A DNA stretch of 64,000 nt from Prorocentrum cordatum (GCA_963575745.1 CAUYUJ010000758.1:45199-109198); one strand, 5' to 3'. Counted from the first letter of the stretch, positions 1 to 9,751 are shown. Numbers and translations are program-made. The notes: a model not told the origin generated them from the letters alone.

Positions 1-36
1 CTCCTCCTCCTCCTCCTCCTCCTCCTCCTCCTCCTC
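1..36. repeat. (CTC)n microsatellite at the window edge
   Basis: Twelve CTC triplets run from the first base, so the tract probably extends beyond the window. It lies just 5' of the LINE-like region. Confidence 0.95.
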
Positions 37-169
37 CCCTCAAGCCACTTGGGCTCCAACTTGTTTGGGGCCGACTCTGGTGCCTGCTCGCGGCGCTTGA
101 GGCACTGCAGGCCGTCCGACCTCCCCACGGACCGCCTGCCGACTAAAGCCAGAGTTTCTTCAGCCATGA

Positions 170-1181
170 CTGCGGCTCGCGTGCCAGCGCGCTGAGTACA
201 ACGACATTCTCATCCGCCAGCAGTGTTTCTGTGCGTGCGGCCAGCAGGCCGAGGCCCAGGAGCCGAAGCCCTCCATGGCGACCACGGTCACCGACCACCT
301 GCGCGCGGCGCTCGAGGCCACTTCCGACCAGGAGCTTCGGGCGACGCTCCAGGCCAAGATCGACGCCCTCACGGCGAAGAGCAACCAGGGGTCGCCGCCG
401 CCGTCAGAGGCCGTCCTGGTCTCGAAGGCGGAGGGCGTGTGGAAGGACGCCAACCACAAGCACGACCAGGCGGTGGCCAACGTGCACCGCCTCAGGGCGG
501 CCCTCCAGACCGCCGAGGAGAAGGAGCAGCTCGCGGCGCGCGCCCTCGTGCACCGCCTCAGGGCGGCCCTCCAGACCGCCGAGGAGAAGGAGCAGCTCGC
601 GGCGCGCGCCCTCGCCTCCGCCGAGATCGGCAAACGGCAGGCGGCGCAGGCGCTGGCGCGGGCAGCGGGACTCGACGCAGCGGCCGACAATGGTGATCGG
701 CCCGCGTTCGAGGTCAAGTGGGATACCAAGCTCTTCGACGACTTAGACCAGGTCGAAGTCGAGGAGGCCGAGCGCACCCAGCTGCGCAACATCAAGCAGG
801 AGCTCGAGAAAATGCAGGCCATGCTCTCCAGCAAGAACCTTGAAGTTCAAGAGTGGCTTCGGAAAGCAGCCGAGGTCAAAGAGGCGTGCGCAGGACGGCT
901 CTGCAGCCCAGGGCGCCGCCGAGGCCGCCACCCCGCCCACAGGCGCCCCTGAGGCACCTCCTGGTGGGGCTGCTGGCGGCGGCGGCGCGGCAGCCAGTTC
1001 AGGTGCTTTCGGTGCTGCGGGCGCAGGCTCAGCCGAGCACGAATCGGCGGTGGAGCAGGAGGCGAAGCTGCTCTCAGCTGCCAAGTTCGCTGCTGCGGCG
1101 GCGGCGGACGGGCAGCGCGCCGCTGGCGCCGCCAAGAGCGCGGCCAAGGGCAGCGGCACCAAGCCCAAGGCCAAGGCCTGA
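170..1181 (+). pseudogene. LINE ORF1-like N-terminal region, frameshifted
   Basis: The frame opens at 170 after a stop at 167 and first shows a short cysteine cluster (CFCACG, about 218-235). An ATG at 275 (MATTVTDHLRAAL) then leads into an alanine-, glutamate- and lysine-rich, probably coiled-coil stretch ending at a stop at 950-952. From about 884 the better continuation is another frame, QDGSAAQGAAEAATPP and onward, an Ala/Gly/Pro-rich tail stopping at 1179-1181. A 66-bp segment (482-547) is repeated perfectly at 548-613, duplicating 22 residues that start VHRLRAALQT. Charged coiled-coil regions with short zinc motifs are usual upstream of the endonuclease in dinoflagellate LINEs. The role (RNA binding or ORF1-like) is inferred from position only. 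Confidence 0.6.
482..613 (+). repeat. Perfect 66-bp tandem duplication
   Basis: 482-547 and 548-613 are identical. The unit is 22 codons, so the frame is kept. Perfect identity inside an otherwise decayed element implies either a recent slippage event or an assembly artefact. Confidence 0.95.
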
Positions 1182-1313
1182 TGGGTTGCGCCTGGGGCTG
1201 CACGCAGCCCCCCTGAGGCAGCGGCAGCGACCCCGAAGCCCCAGGCGCCAGTTTTGTCATCGGCCGAGGCCGATTCATCAGTCAGTCGCATATTATTCGG
1301 CAACGCCACGGCC

Positions 1314-2040
1314 ATGGGTGATTCAGCTTGGTCGTTTTTAGAGTCCATCACCGACACGCACCAGTACAGTGGGGTTGCAGAGACTCATGTTCCTGAGTCA
1401 CAGCTGCGCAAGTGGGATACTCGTGCGCGAGGCGCTGTTCTCCGTCTCTTGGCGAACGCGGCGAGGCCTAGCGGACGCCACTAATCTCTCAGTACTATTG
1501 ATACAGCCAACGAAGGTGGAGCGCGGCTTCTCCCACGGGGGCACCTTCAAGTGGAGTCGCTACACGAGGCTCGGTCCACCACAGCCTTGCGGGCGCCTGG
1601 ATCAGGAGCTCTCGACGGGTTCGTAGCTGCCACCATCCACTGCAACGGCTTCTCGCTCATTCTGTGCATCTTCTACGGCTTCACAGGCATTGGCCTGGAA
1701 GGTCGGAACTTGTCTCGTTTCTTCCGTCTTGGCGCACTGCTCAGCAGCCTTCGGCTGCCATGGATCTGCCCAGGCGATTGGAACGTGGAGCCGCCCGCCG
1801 TCATCGCATCTGGGTTCCTGGACCAGGTGCTCGGCCGCATCATCACTCCCGAGGGGGTCTCCTACACCTGCGACACCAGCAAGCTGGGGAGCATGCTGGA
1901 CTACGCGATCGTCAGCGAGGCCGCCGCCCCATGCATCATTACGGTCCAGCCTCGGTTGGACACCCCGTGGCGGCCGCGCATCGGCCCCTCCATGACCATC
2001 CGCAGCCATGGGCACCAGCTCCTGACACGCAGGCTCGTCT
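1314..2040 (+). pseudogene. LINE APE-type endonuclease domain, frameshifted
   Basis: The N-terminal part reads MGDSAWSFLESI and then GVAETHVPESQL, where the Glu of AETH corresponds to the catalytic glutamate of the endonuclease/exonuclease/phosphatase fold. It ends at a stop at 1482-1484. The domain resumes in another frame with NEGGARLLPRGHLQ near 1505. That frame carries the GDWN motif (about 1773-1784, equivalent to GDFN) and SMLDYAIVS, the conserved LDY block. The final block reads PWRPRIGP where this family normally has PHxG, so the catalytic histidine codon has become CGC (1977-1979). The domain would nick target DNA in an active element; here it is broken and lacks that histidine. Confidence 0.8.
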
Positions 2041-2410
2041 GTCCCAGCCGCCTGCCCCAGATTGTTCGCGCGTGCACGCTGCCCACTCCCGACCCCAAGT
2101 CTTCGATTGCCAAGCTTGGCAGCAAGTCGAAGCCGAGCTTGTCCAAGCTACTAGATGTGAAAATATTCAGGTGTTGTTCGGAGAACACATTGGGGGCCAG
2201 ACGAGCTCTCAGGATAACTCCCTCAGCGCAGTCATGCCTTCTGTTCAGTTTTGTGACGAGTCCCCCGAGGTCGACCAGTGGCCCGATGAGGAGGATCCGT
2301 GGATATCTGAGGATGCTTTCTGTCAAGTCCAGAGCGAAAGCGAGCCTTCGGTCATCAGTATCGTTACCTTTTGTGACAACTCTGAGTCCGCTTGCAGTAA
2401 TAGTGCCTGC

Positions 2411-2422
2411 ATGCCACCCCCC

Positions 2423-2455
<33 letters not shown>

Positions 2456-2456
2456 A
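2411..2456. repeat. Poly(C) tract
   Basis: A nearly uninterrupted C homopolymer interrupts the endonuclease-to-RT linker of the LINE. Such a run is prone to assembly and polymerase error, and its length should not be trusted. Confidence 0.9.
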
Positions 2457-2617
2457 GCCAAAGGTTGCGCCTCGAGTTTTAACCCCCCTTTAAGGAGGTC
2501 CCGACGTCAAAGGTTGAGCCATCGTCTCACATTCCGCCCGAGGTTTGGACGCGGTGCCGTGAGCGAAATATGGGCACGACCCTGTTGGGCTCTCCCCCCC
2601 CCTCCCCCCCCTCCTCC

Positions 2618-2637
2618 TCCGTTGCGTTTTGGCTCAG
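2618..2637 (+). other. Spliced-leader-like 20-mer
   Basis: The sequence TCCGTTGCGTTTTGGCTCAG resembles the 22-nt dinoflagellate spliced leader (TCCGTAGCC, then ATTTTGGCTCAAG). The 10-mer TTTTGGCTCA is identical, about 18 positions match overall, and two bases are missing. It follows a pyrimidine-rich tract. It could be a relic leader of a retroposed transcript or a chance match inside the LINE. Confidence 0.25.
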
Positions 2638-3089
2638 ACCTCAGCACGTGAGGTCAGCCAGCTTGCGGCACGGCCAGTGGGTTTCCATTCTTGGGCAGGC
2701 CATTCTCTCGCACCACCAGTTGCCCGCCGCCGTCGGCACGTGCAGAGCTGCCGGCTGCAGTTTCGCGGTCGAGCCCGTCAGCCACAGCGGTCGGCAGCGC
2801 GAGGTCCCGTTGAGGGACCCAGTGGCAGCCTGGTGGAAGAGAGCCCCATCCATATTACGTCAGTGCGTGCGGCACCATGGCCGCGATAACGGTTGAAGCA
2901 GCTGGTCCAGCTACGTCGAGCCTGCCTCCATCTTGCAAGCGGTCTGCCTGCAGGCGCAGCCAGCTTGCTCAGGGCCGACGAGCCCGAGTTTGACGAGTGG
3001 ACCGGGCTGCTGCTCAACGTCGGCGGTTGCGCCGCCCGTGTGCTGGAGGCTTTTCAGACCTCTGGCTGGCCGCGTCGAGCAGAGGGCCC

Positions 3090-3280
3090 ACCGTCGGGCC
3101 ATCAGGGAGTCTCTCAGCGACTTCGAGACCTGGCTCACGGACCCCGAGTCCAGCGGCGCGGTGCATCGCTCGCTGCGCGAGGGCGCCCCCCCCCGCCAGG
3201 AGATCATCGTCGGCGGATCGACCTTCGTTCACCCCGGGGACATCCTCGACGCCAAGGCGGGCCAGTGGAAGGCCATCTGA
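3090..3280 (+). pseudogene. LINE linker between endonuclease and RT
   Basis: One frame reads SLSDFETWLTDPESSG and later DILDAKAGQWKAI, ending at a stop at 3278-3280. A block of this type (hydrophobic, with a KxxxW-like segment) usually precedes the RT in dinoflagellate LINEs. The frame breaks here and resumes upstream of 3372 as VRDAARRMKGKTGMGADRL. Function unknown; assignment by position and style. Confidence 0.45.
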
Positions 3281-3371
3281 AACGCCCACCCTCATGACCC
3301 TCAGGCACTGAAGGCGGTCGTCGACGAGGCGCGGGCATGACGAGCCGCCCCCACCCGCCGCGGGCCCCGAG

Positions 3372-4620
3372 GTGCGCGACGCTGCGCGGCGCATGAAGGG
3401 GAAGACGGGGATGGGCGCGGACCGCCTCGCCCCCGTGGACATCGAGCGCGTCCCAGACGCTGGCCTCGATGAGCTAGCGGCCCTTTTTCAATTATCTAGA
3501 GATGGCCCTGGCGCGGCCACAGCAGACTCAGTGGATCATCGGGAAGCTCCTCCCGAAGAAGGCTGATGGTGACAGAATCATCGGCCTGACCTCTCTCATG
3601 GGGAGGCCCTGGTCCCTTGCGCGGGAGGTCCACGTCCGCGAGTGGGCCAGAGTCGCCGAGGAGGGCTGGGATGCCGCCGTCCTGGGCAACGCCCCCCTCC
3701 AGGAGGCGTTCTTCCGCGCGCTGGGGGGCGAGGTCGCCGCGGCCGCGAAGCTCGCCTCGGCCCATGGCATGCTCGACGTGCGGGGCTTCTACGACGCCAT
3801 ACAGGGGGATCTGCTCCTCGGCGCGGCATTGCGCTTAGGGCATCCGCCTGCGGTGCATTTTTTCTTCGAGGTCGCCCAGTGCATGGCACCTCGCACGTTG
3901 GGGCAATTTGGCGCAGTGTGCGATCCCTTCACCGTCGAGCACCCCATCATTCAGGGCCTCCGTGGAGGCACCCGTTTTGCCAAATGCATGGTACATTTTG
4001 TGTTTGCAACGATTTCTACAGTTCACGTTACCCTCAGCCACAGGATCTGGGTGTATGACCTCTCTCAGCGGATGGTGGGACCGAGCAGCCACCTCCGCAC
4101 CGAGGTCGCAGCATGCCTGGCCGACACGTGCGACGAGATGGCCACATGGAGGTCTGATGTATCGCCCAAGTCCGCCATCGCATGTTCGGTCCACGGCGAC
4201 GCTGTTGAGATCTCCCGCCGACTGCGTGCTCGGGGGTTTCAGGTGCGAGCGTCTCTTCAGGCCCCCTTCCTTGGCATTGATCAGGGAGGTGGCACCCGCC
4301 ATGCCAGGCAGGGTCGCCGCAAGAGGGTGGCCAAGCATGCTGAGCTCCATTCCAAGATTCGCAGGTACGCCAGAGCAGCCAAGACCTTTGCCATCACGAG
4401 CAGGCTCGAGAGGACCAGCGCTGCTGCCGCTGGCAACTACGGCCACCAGATCTTCGGCACGCTCGGCACCCATCTGGATTATTTCAGGAGGAGTTTGGCC
4501 GCCGTCCAGAGCGGGGGGGCGCGGTCTCTGCAAGACCACCCTCATGGCCGTCAAGGGGCCGCTAGATCCAGGCATCAAGCTTCCACGCGAGTGCTTGGAG
4601 CCCTGGCTGAAGCAGTGGTT
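3372..4620 (+). pseudogene. LINE reverse transcriptase, catalytic site lost
   Basis: KTGMGADRLAPVDIERVP (frame from 3372) is the conserved entry block. The frame then shifts near 3490 to PQQTQWIIGKLLPKKADGDR, the fingers block with the PKK and GDRxIGL motifs. Motif A is LDVRGFYDAI and keeps its first aspartate. Motif B is degraded to PIIQGLRGGTRFAKCM. The YxDD box reads WVYDLSQRMVG at 4048-4080: the first catalytic aspartate is TAT, a tyrosine, at 4054-4056. Around 4520 the frame changes again, continuing as CKTTLMAVKGPLDPGI to about 4690. The enzyme would copy LINE RNA at the nicked target; this copy is dead by both frame and active site. Confidence 0.85.
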
Positions 4621-5370
4621 CACCACCCCGTCTATTCGAGGCGATGCGCATCACACTTGGCAGGAAGATGTCAGCCGCCTCCGCTCGGCCCCTGCAGGCA
4701 GGCGCCCCAGGCACGTCCGAGGGCCCATGCCCGCGGTCATCGTGCGCCTGCTGGAGCGGCAGCGGGGCCCCCAGACGCCCACTTTGCGGGTCATGCCCGA
4801 CGGCGCCAAAGCGTTTCCCCGAGGAGTGCTACTCCGGCGGCATGGCGCTCGACGGGCTCAAGGAGTTCTTGGATTTCGACCGCGCCTCTGAGGCGCTCCT
4901 CTGGCAGCAGGCGGAGCGGCGCTTCTGCGGAGGTGGCCTCGGCGGCGGCGCAGAGCTCACCTCTTTGCGGCAGCTGCTCCGCCAGCTGGCGCAGGCGCCG
5001 CAGGGGCGCCGCTGGGCTGAGCTCCTCGCCTCCGTCGCCGCGGGCGGCAGCTGGCCACGGCAGCGGCGGGCCGATGCAGCGCGTCGGGCCCCCGTCGACC
5101 CGCTGCGCCCGCGCTGCAGGAATGCCCCCGAGACGGCCCTCCATCGCATTTGGCTGCGAAGCCAACTGCGGGGAGGAGGGGGCCCACGAGCAGTCCAACT
5201 TCCTTTTCCCGCAGGCGAGCGCTCAGCATGAGGCCGACGAGGCGCTGCGGCTACGCGGGCTGCTACCAGCGGGACGCATGCAGGTGCCACCTCCGCCACA
5301 GGACGAGTGCTGGTGGACCTCGGGCTTCCACGCGGACGAGCTGTCGGAGGGGGTCGGCCCAGGCACTGTG
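4621..5370 (+). pseudogene. LINE region between RT and RNase H
   Basis: The stretch is coding-like in alternating frames: DAHHTWQEDVSRLRSAP after the RT, FPEECYSGGMALDGLKEFL near 4815-4870, and NFLFPQASAQHEADEAL near 5200-5245. Composition is Ala/Arg/Gln-rich. No catalytic motif is visible. It represents the connection domain upstream of the RNase H and is broken by at least two frameshifts. Confidence 0.5.
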
Positions 5371-5840
5371 GATCGCCCCATCCTATTGTTCGGGGGCGCC
5401 AGCGGAGGGGCCGACTCCTCCAGCACGTTGTTCCGTCGGGTGGGCGTCGGCCTGGCCCAATTCGACGACGAGCTCTCGATGGCCCCACTGAGCACGGTGT
5501 CAGGGATCCTCCCAGGGCGCCAGCAGTCGGCGCCTCGAGGCGATTTGTTCCTGTTTCTCTGCGCCCTCCGATGGGCGCCAGATCATATCATATACGTCAG
5601 TGATAACAAAGCAGTCTTCGATGGTTGGCATGCGGCCCGCGATCGTCGACCTGAAGGGGGAGAACAGCGACCTGTGGGCCCAGATCGGAGAGATCGTGTC
5701 TCATCGAGAAGGGGGTCACATCGTTGTACTTTTCACCTTCAGCCACATGGAAGCATCAGATATCGTAACTGGCAAGGCCTCCTCCTGGCTTGTGCACGGC
5801 AATGTGTTCGCGGACGCTTTGGCGAGTTGGGGCGCTGACC
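5371..5840 (+). pseudogene. LINE RNase H domain, frameshifted and mutated
   Basis: The domain starts ILLFGGASGGAD where RNase H normally has FTDGSGG. The first catalytic Asp codon is GGC (5395-5397), one transition away from GAC. The second acidic position reads RGDLFLFL in place of the usual AEL, and YVSDNKAVFDGW retains the third acidic residue. The frame then shifts near 5630 to ENSDLWAQIGEIVSHREG, followed by FSHMEASDIV and GNVFADALASWGAD, which hold the conserved SH and final Asp. The role in the family is removal of the RNA template strand. Confidence 0.8.
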
Positions 5841-5964
5841 GTCCCCCTTCTGCCCCACAGCGCCCGATCCCCAATTTTGGTCCTCGAACAACAGGTGTTC
5901 TGGATACGCATGAAAATGATGAGGTCTGCGCTCGACGCGTTGGCTGCCGAGGAAGAGCTCGCGA

Positions 5965-6510
5965 GTGAAAGTTTTCCTGTCGGTCTCCAGGGTAGGTTTA
6001 GACGGCGGGGGAGAATGGGCCCTAGGGGCCCCGTGGCTGGCGAGAGCGTTGATGGAGGATCCGCCCTCGTCCCTGGCCTCGCAGCTCCCGTGCTTCCGCC
6101 CCCGCCCCCGCCGTCTTCCGACACTGTTTCGATTTTCGAGTCTAGCCATGCTCTGGACGACTCTGGACGCAGGTGCCGTAGGTGCCGAGGGTCCGCATCA
6201 GTGGCCCTTGCTCGTGCCTGGCGTCATTGATGGCTCCCTTCGAGGTCTCCCCGACGGGGCGAGGTTGCACATTGCTGGTGGGTGGACCCACCCCTCCCAC
6301 AATTTGCGTCACCACCAGGATCTAGGTATCTGGTTCTGCGCTCCCTGTGGGATGTATGGGGACCAATTAATCGGTTTAGGTAAGTTGTGCCCCAATGTGG
6401 TGACCGACGCCCGAGCCGAGTATCTTCCCCGTATCGAGCAGGGTTTATTCCCCAAGGCCTACAGCAAGGTCGAACTCGAGAGGAAAACTTGGGCCCATAA
6501 GGGGCCTTAG
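5965..6510 (+). pseudogene. LINE C-terminal Cys/His tail
   Basis: The frame ends HPSHNLRHHQDLGI followed by WFCAPCGMYGDQLIGLGKLC and a basic tail to the stop at 6508-6510. A CxxCG pair with upstream histidines suggests a zinc-binding tail of the kind seen after the RNase H in dinoflagellate LINEs. An additional CRRCRG cluster lies in another frame near 6173. It probably helps nucleic-acid binding; that function is inferred. Confidence 0.6.
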
Positions 6511-6620
6511 TGGCAGCGGAGGTTCGGCCCCGCTTTTACTCACATGGACTTCGTCCTGGCACTCCCGCCTCCCGACTCCTCCTCCTCCTCCCGCAGAGGC
6601 GTCCCGGGAGCGGGCCCCGA

Positions 6621-6760
6621 GTCAAAATACCACCCCCCTAGGGCGCATGTTCCTCGAGCGGGCACGCCCGAGATGCATTTATTCCTCTTCCAGGAGCACG
6701 TCCCAAGTCAAAATGTCACACCCCCTGGCGCTCATTCTTCGAGCGGGCACACAAAGGATG
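6621..6760 (+). repeat. Two diverged 85-bp tandem units
   Basis: GTCAAAAT starts at 6621 and again at 6706. The following CCTCGAGCGGGCAC and TTCGAGCGGGCAC segments and the closing GATGCA also match. The units lie between the LINE tail and the CCT microsatellite. Confidence 0.75.
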
Positions 6761-6761
6761 C

Positions 6762-6988
6762 ACTTCCTCCTCCTCCTCCTCCTCCTCCTCCTCCTCCTCC
6801 TCCTCCTCCTCCCTCCTCCTTCCTTTCCTCCTCCTCCTCCTCCTTTCCTCCCCTCCTCTTCCTCCTCCTCCTCCTCCTCTTCCTTTCCTCCTCCTCCTCC
6901 TCCTCCTCCTTCCGCATCCCCTCCTCCTCTCCTCCCTCCTCCTCCTCCTCCTCCTCCTCCTCCCCCTCCGCTTCCTCCCCCCGCTCCT
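6762..6988. repeat. (CCT)n microsatellite with interruptions
   Basis: CCT/CTC triplets fill about 225 bp, broken by occasional TT. Open frames through it are low-complexity Pro, Ser or Leu runs and are not genes. Confidence 0.95.
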
Positions 6989-7041
6989 AGCCCTTTCGAT
7001 CAGGGTCGGCGGCACCGGCCGTCATGCCTCTCCAATAATTG

Positions 7042-7160
7042 TTTTCGTTGTCGGGGGCGCCTGTCCCAGGGCGGCTGGAAAGTTTATACCCTTACGGTGG
7101 CACCGTAGGGGTATAGATTTCCCAGCTGCCCTGGGACAGGCGCCCCCGACAGCGAAAAAG
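7042..7160. repeat. Long hairpin with 58-bp arms
   Basis: The left arm (7042-7099) and right arm (7101-7160) are near-perfect reverse complements around a single G at 7100. GTCGGGGGCGCCTGTCCC lies at the outer left and its complement at the outer right, with a few mismatches. It could be a short foldback element. No terminal duplication is evident. Confidence 0.85.
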
Positions 7161-7233
7161 TTTATTTGATACCGCTTTTCGCTCGCTTAAGAAGGGAGTT
7201 GGTTGGGGGGGAGCTGGAGATGGTGATGTGTGC

Positions 7234-7394
7234 ACAGTCGGGGCGCTGAAGAAAAAACCCTTCTCGTTTGGGGGGGGCTCGGTGTTCGTCGATTGCTTCA
7301 CAGTTTGCCTTGGATGTCCCTGAGGTGTCCCATGGGGAATCGAAGTGTAACTTATGAGAAAAAGAGGCCTCGTTCCTTATTTAGGGTTCCTTAG
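7234..7394 (+). repeat. Dispersed repeat family N, copy 1
   Basis: About 160 bp from ACAGTCGGGGCGCTG to CCTTATTTAGGGTTCC aligns along its length with 43,800-43,958 (ACAGTCGGGCCGCTG to CCTTATTTGGGGTTC). The shared AAAAAGAGGCC box near the 3' end is the best conserved part. No inverted termini are seen. Confidence 0.75.
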
Positions 7395-7850
7395 ACTGTA
7401 TTGGGTCGTTTCACGCCACGCGGCCGCCCCTTCCCCCCTCCCCCCCCTCGCTTGTCCTGAGAGTGCCAATGCGCCCCCCCTGCAGCAGCCTTGAAGGTAA
7501 ACTCCTCGCCCCTCACCCCTCTTGTTCTCATCCTCCTGCCGCCTCTTCCACGTTCTCCTCCCCTCCTGTGCATCCCTTTTTCCCCCCTCTGTGCACTTCC
7601 CCCTCCAGTCCATCCCCCTCCTCCTCCTCATACTCCTGTCCCTATGTCTTGTTCTAGACTCTTCGCGTAACCCCACCAGCTGCATGCGCTCGCTCCTGGG
7701 TCTGGTTCCTGGCAGCTGCAGCCCGCACCCCCTCGCGCTGTCCGGCCTGCCTAGGTGCTGCTTAGGCCGCCGGCTTGTCGGCGTTAGGCAATTAGGTTCG
7801 CGCGTAGCCCGCTCGACCCTTCTCGCCGTTGGCGCGCTCGCCTGCGGTCG
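7395..7850. other. Pyrimidine-rich spacer, no gene seen
   Basis: The stretch is CT-rich to about 7655 and then mixed sequence. Open frames are low-complexity Ser/Pro on plus and charged on minus. Nothing recognisable was found. Confidence 0.6.
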
Positions 7851-8330
7851 CGACGAAAAAGTAACCCCACCAGCCCATCCAGAAACGATGCTCAGGAGAG
7901 TCACCCTGATCAGGGGTGCGGAGGAGCGTGCCGTGGAATGGGGCGTTGGGGAGGACGCCACACCCCAAGAGAGAAAGGATGGAGGAGGAATCGGAGGAGG
8001 AGGAAAAGGAGGAGGAGGAAAAGGATGAGGAGGAGAAGGTGGAAGGGGACGGAGAATGGACGAGGAGGAATAGTTGGATGAGGAATGGGAGGAGGAGGAG
8101 GAGGAGGAGGAGGAGGAGGAGGGCGAGCAGAAAGGCCAGAGGCATCTTGGATGCCTCTCGGGGCCTTTTTCGGATGTCTCTTGAGAGCTTATTGGCGTCC
8201 TCTTGGGGCGTCTTGGGGGCCTCTTGGCGGCTGGGGGCCTCTTGGCGGTCCCGGGGGCCTCTTGGAGCGTCTTGGGTACCTTGGGGGAGCCTCTTGGGGC
8301 CTCTTGGGGGTTTCTCGGGGCTGAGAGGAA
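7851..8330. repeat. Composite module copy 1: core, GGA tract, TTGGGGCC array
   Basis: The core (7856-7985) contains CCCACCAGCCCATCCAGAAA followed by CGATGC. A GGA-rich tract runs about 7985-8130. An array of CCTCTTGGGGG and GCGTCTTGGGGG units fills 8140-8330. The same order of three parts recurs at 34,655-35,620 and 60,165-60,870. The minus strand of every core reads RFWMGWWGY or a close variant in one frame, but without a surrounding gene. Confidence 0.75.
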
Positions 8331-8662
8331 GAAGCGCGATCGCAGCCTGGCAGGGAAGCATCCGCAGACAAGAAAGCCGCTCGATCGAGCTGCCGGTCTG
8401 GCATCGCAACGTGGCTGGGCACTGGGACGAGCTGTGTGTCTCGGCGAGCCACAGGAGCAGGCCGCGACGGCCTGATCCAGAGCTGCGGGGGAGCGGCAGG
8501 CGGGCCTTGTGACGGGATCCGGTGGGGGCCTTGGCTCAGGCGATCGCAAACGTGGATTAAGGGGGCGTGGATGAGCGACGGGCCCAACTTTTATGGGAAA
8601 TCGCGGATGTCCGCCGCCGAACGAGGCGGCACCAGCCGCATTTTAGGGAGGGTACCTCCCCC

Positions 8663-8702
8663 AATCCATGGATTTGGCGACCGCGCGCCAAATCCATGGA
8701 TT
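8663..8702. repeat. Perfect 17-bp-arm inverted repeat
   Basis: AATCCATGGATTTGGCG (8663-8679) is the exact reverse complement of 8686-8702, with a 6-base loop. It lies in otherwise unremarkable sequence. Confidence 0.9.
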
Positions 8703-8744
8703 GCTAATACATGTTTGCGCGCCCCCGATTGGCGGGGGGGGGAA

Positions 8745-8830
8745 GTATCTTTGGAGCTTCTTGGGGGCCTCTTGGGGCATCCTGGGCGCCTCTTGGGGCC
8801 CCCTTGGAACCCACAGGAGCCATTCTGGTG
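8745..8830 (+). repeat. Short TTGGGGCC array
   Basis: Several CTTGGGGCC-type units (TCTTGGGGGCCTC, TCTTGGGGCATC) continue the same degenerate 11-12-bp motif as the array of the preceding module. Confidence 0.7.
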
Positions 8831-9164
8831 CCAACTTGGAGGAGATCGACCAAAGAAGGGGGGTACCAAATTATAATGGCCCCAGGAGGCCAAAATGGGC
8901 CCAACACCTGAGTAAAGTCAATGATGCTTGCATTCCCGCCGCGGCCCGTTTTAAAGCCACAATCGGTCGCGAACCCCCCCGTCCAGATCCAGGGGGGGGG
9001 TATGGGGGCGGGGGCAAGATACCCTCTCCGACCGCGAGCTGTCTCACTCACTGCCGCCCGCCCTCCCAACACATTAGTATCACCCGAACCTCACTATTTT
9101 CAGCGGTAGTCGATGGATGGACAGATATTGGAAACGAGTACAGGCCCCATGTGCGCGACGTTGG

Positions 9165-9370
9165 GGGGAGTTGCGCCACGCGAGCCAGGCGCACCACGCG
9201 CGCCAGGTGCGCCAGGCACCCCTGGGGCCCAAACATGGCAGGCACGCTTGGCGCGCCAGCTGCGCCACGTGCTCCACGTGCGCCTTGCGCGCTGCATAAT
9301 TAGTCCAGCCGCGCCATGTGCGCCACGTTCGGATCACGCGCAGAGTGTGCCAGGTGCGCCCGCGCAAGGG
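9165..9370. repeat. GCGCCA-rich short tandem motifs
   Basis: GTTGCGCCACG, GGTGCGCCAGG, GCTGCGCCACG, CATGCGCCACG and related 12-15-mers recur irregularly over 200 bp. No gene is visible. Confidence 0.6.
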
Positions 9371-9543
9371 ACAGCACACATCGGGAAACATGCTGGCCCC
9401 CACCATCCGTGCCGAAAACCAATGCGCAACCGTGGCGGTAAGACCATCATGGTGTCTGCAGGGCTTGCGCACAGCAGGCAATATGCCAGCGCCCCCGCCA
9501 TCCGTATCAAAATTCATAGGCAATGATTTCGGGGCGGCCGCGC

Positions 9544-9657
9544 GCATTTTGTATTGTTCATTGACAAGGGTGGTGGCCTTGCGCGCAGCAGCTAAGCCGT
9601 GGATTGCATTTTGTATTGTTCATCGACAAGGGTGGTGGCTTTGCGCTCAGCAGCTAA
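9544..9657 (+). repeat. 62-bp tandem repeat, two copies
   Basis: GCATTTTGTATTGTTCATTG begins at 9544 and again (one base different) at 9606. Each unit contains GACAAGGGTGGTGGC and ends CAGCAGCTAA. A related GTATTGTTTTTTGACAAGGG occurs in the same orientation at 17,641, just beyond the right inverted repeat of the adjoining element. Confidence 0.85.
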
Positions 9658-9697
9658 TAATCCCAAAGCCGGAATTTGGTGATCATTTTTTTTTCGA
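9657..9697 (+). repeat. Left terminal inverted repeat
   Basis: AAGCCGGAATTTGGTGATCA is the best matched part. It pairs with 17,502-17,536 on the opposite strand. Confidence 0.8.
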
Positions 9698-9700
9698 CCC

Positions 9701-9751
9701 CCCCTCTGTCACAGAGGGGCGCTGAAATGGCCCCCCTCTGTCACGGAGGGG
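9701..9751. repeat. Left subterminal palindromes
   Basis: CCCCTCTGTCACAGAGGGG at 9701-9719 is a perfect palindrome around its centre; a one-base variant (CACGG) sits at 9733-9751. The same palindrome is found at 13,589 and three times at 17,422-17,501. Confidence 0.9.

Larger units (their letters stand above)
160..6510 (+). mobile_element. Decayed LINE retrotransposon with C-terminal RNase H
   Basis: The fragments read in the order expected of a dinoflagellate LINE: an ORF1-like charged region, an APE-type endonuclease, a linker, a reverse transcriptase, an RNase H and a Cys/His tail. All lie on the plus strand, but the reading frame changes at least six times (near 884, 1485, 3280, 3490, 4520 and 5630). 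No target-site duplication or poly(A) tail is visible; a CCT microsatellite begins about 250 bp beyond the last coding fragment. The family call is from recognised motifs; inactivity is inferred from the frameshifts and lost catalytic residues. Confidence 0.85.

Noticed and set aside
9701-9751. The CCCCTCTGTCACAGAGGGG palindromes as transcription terminators
   Set aside because: No T-run follows, and clustering beside inverted termini fits subterminal repeats better.
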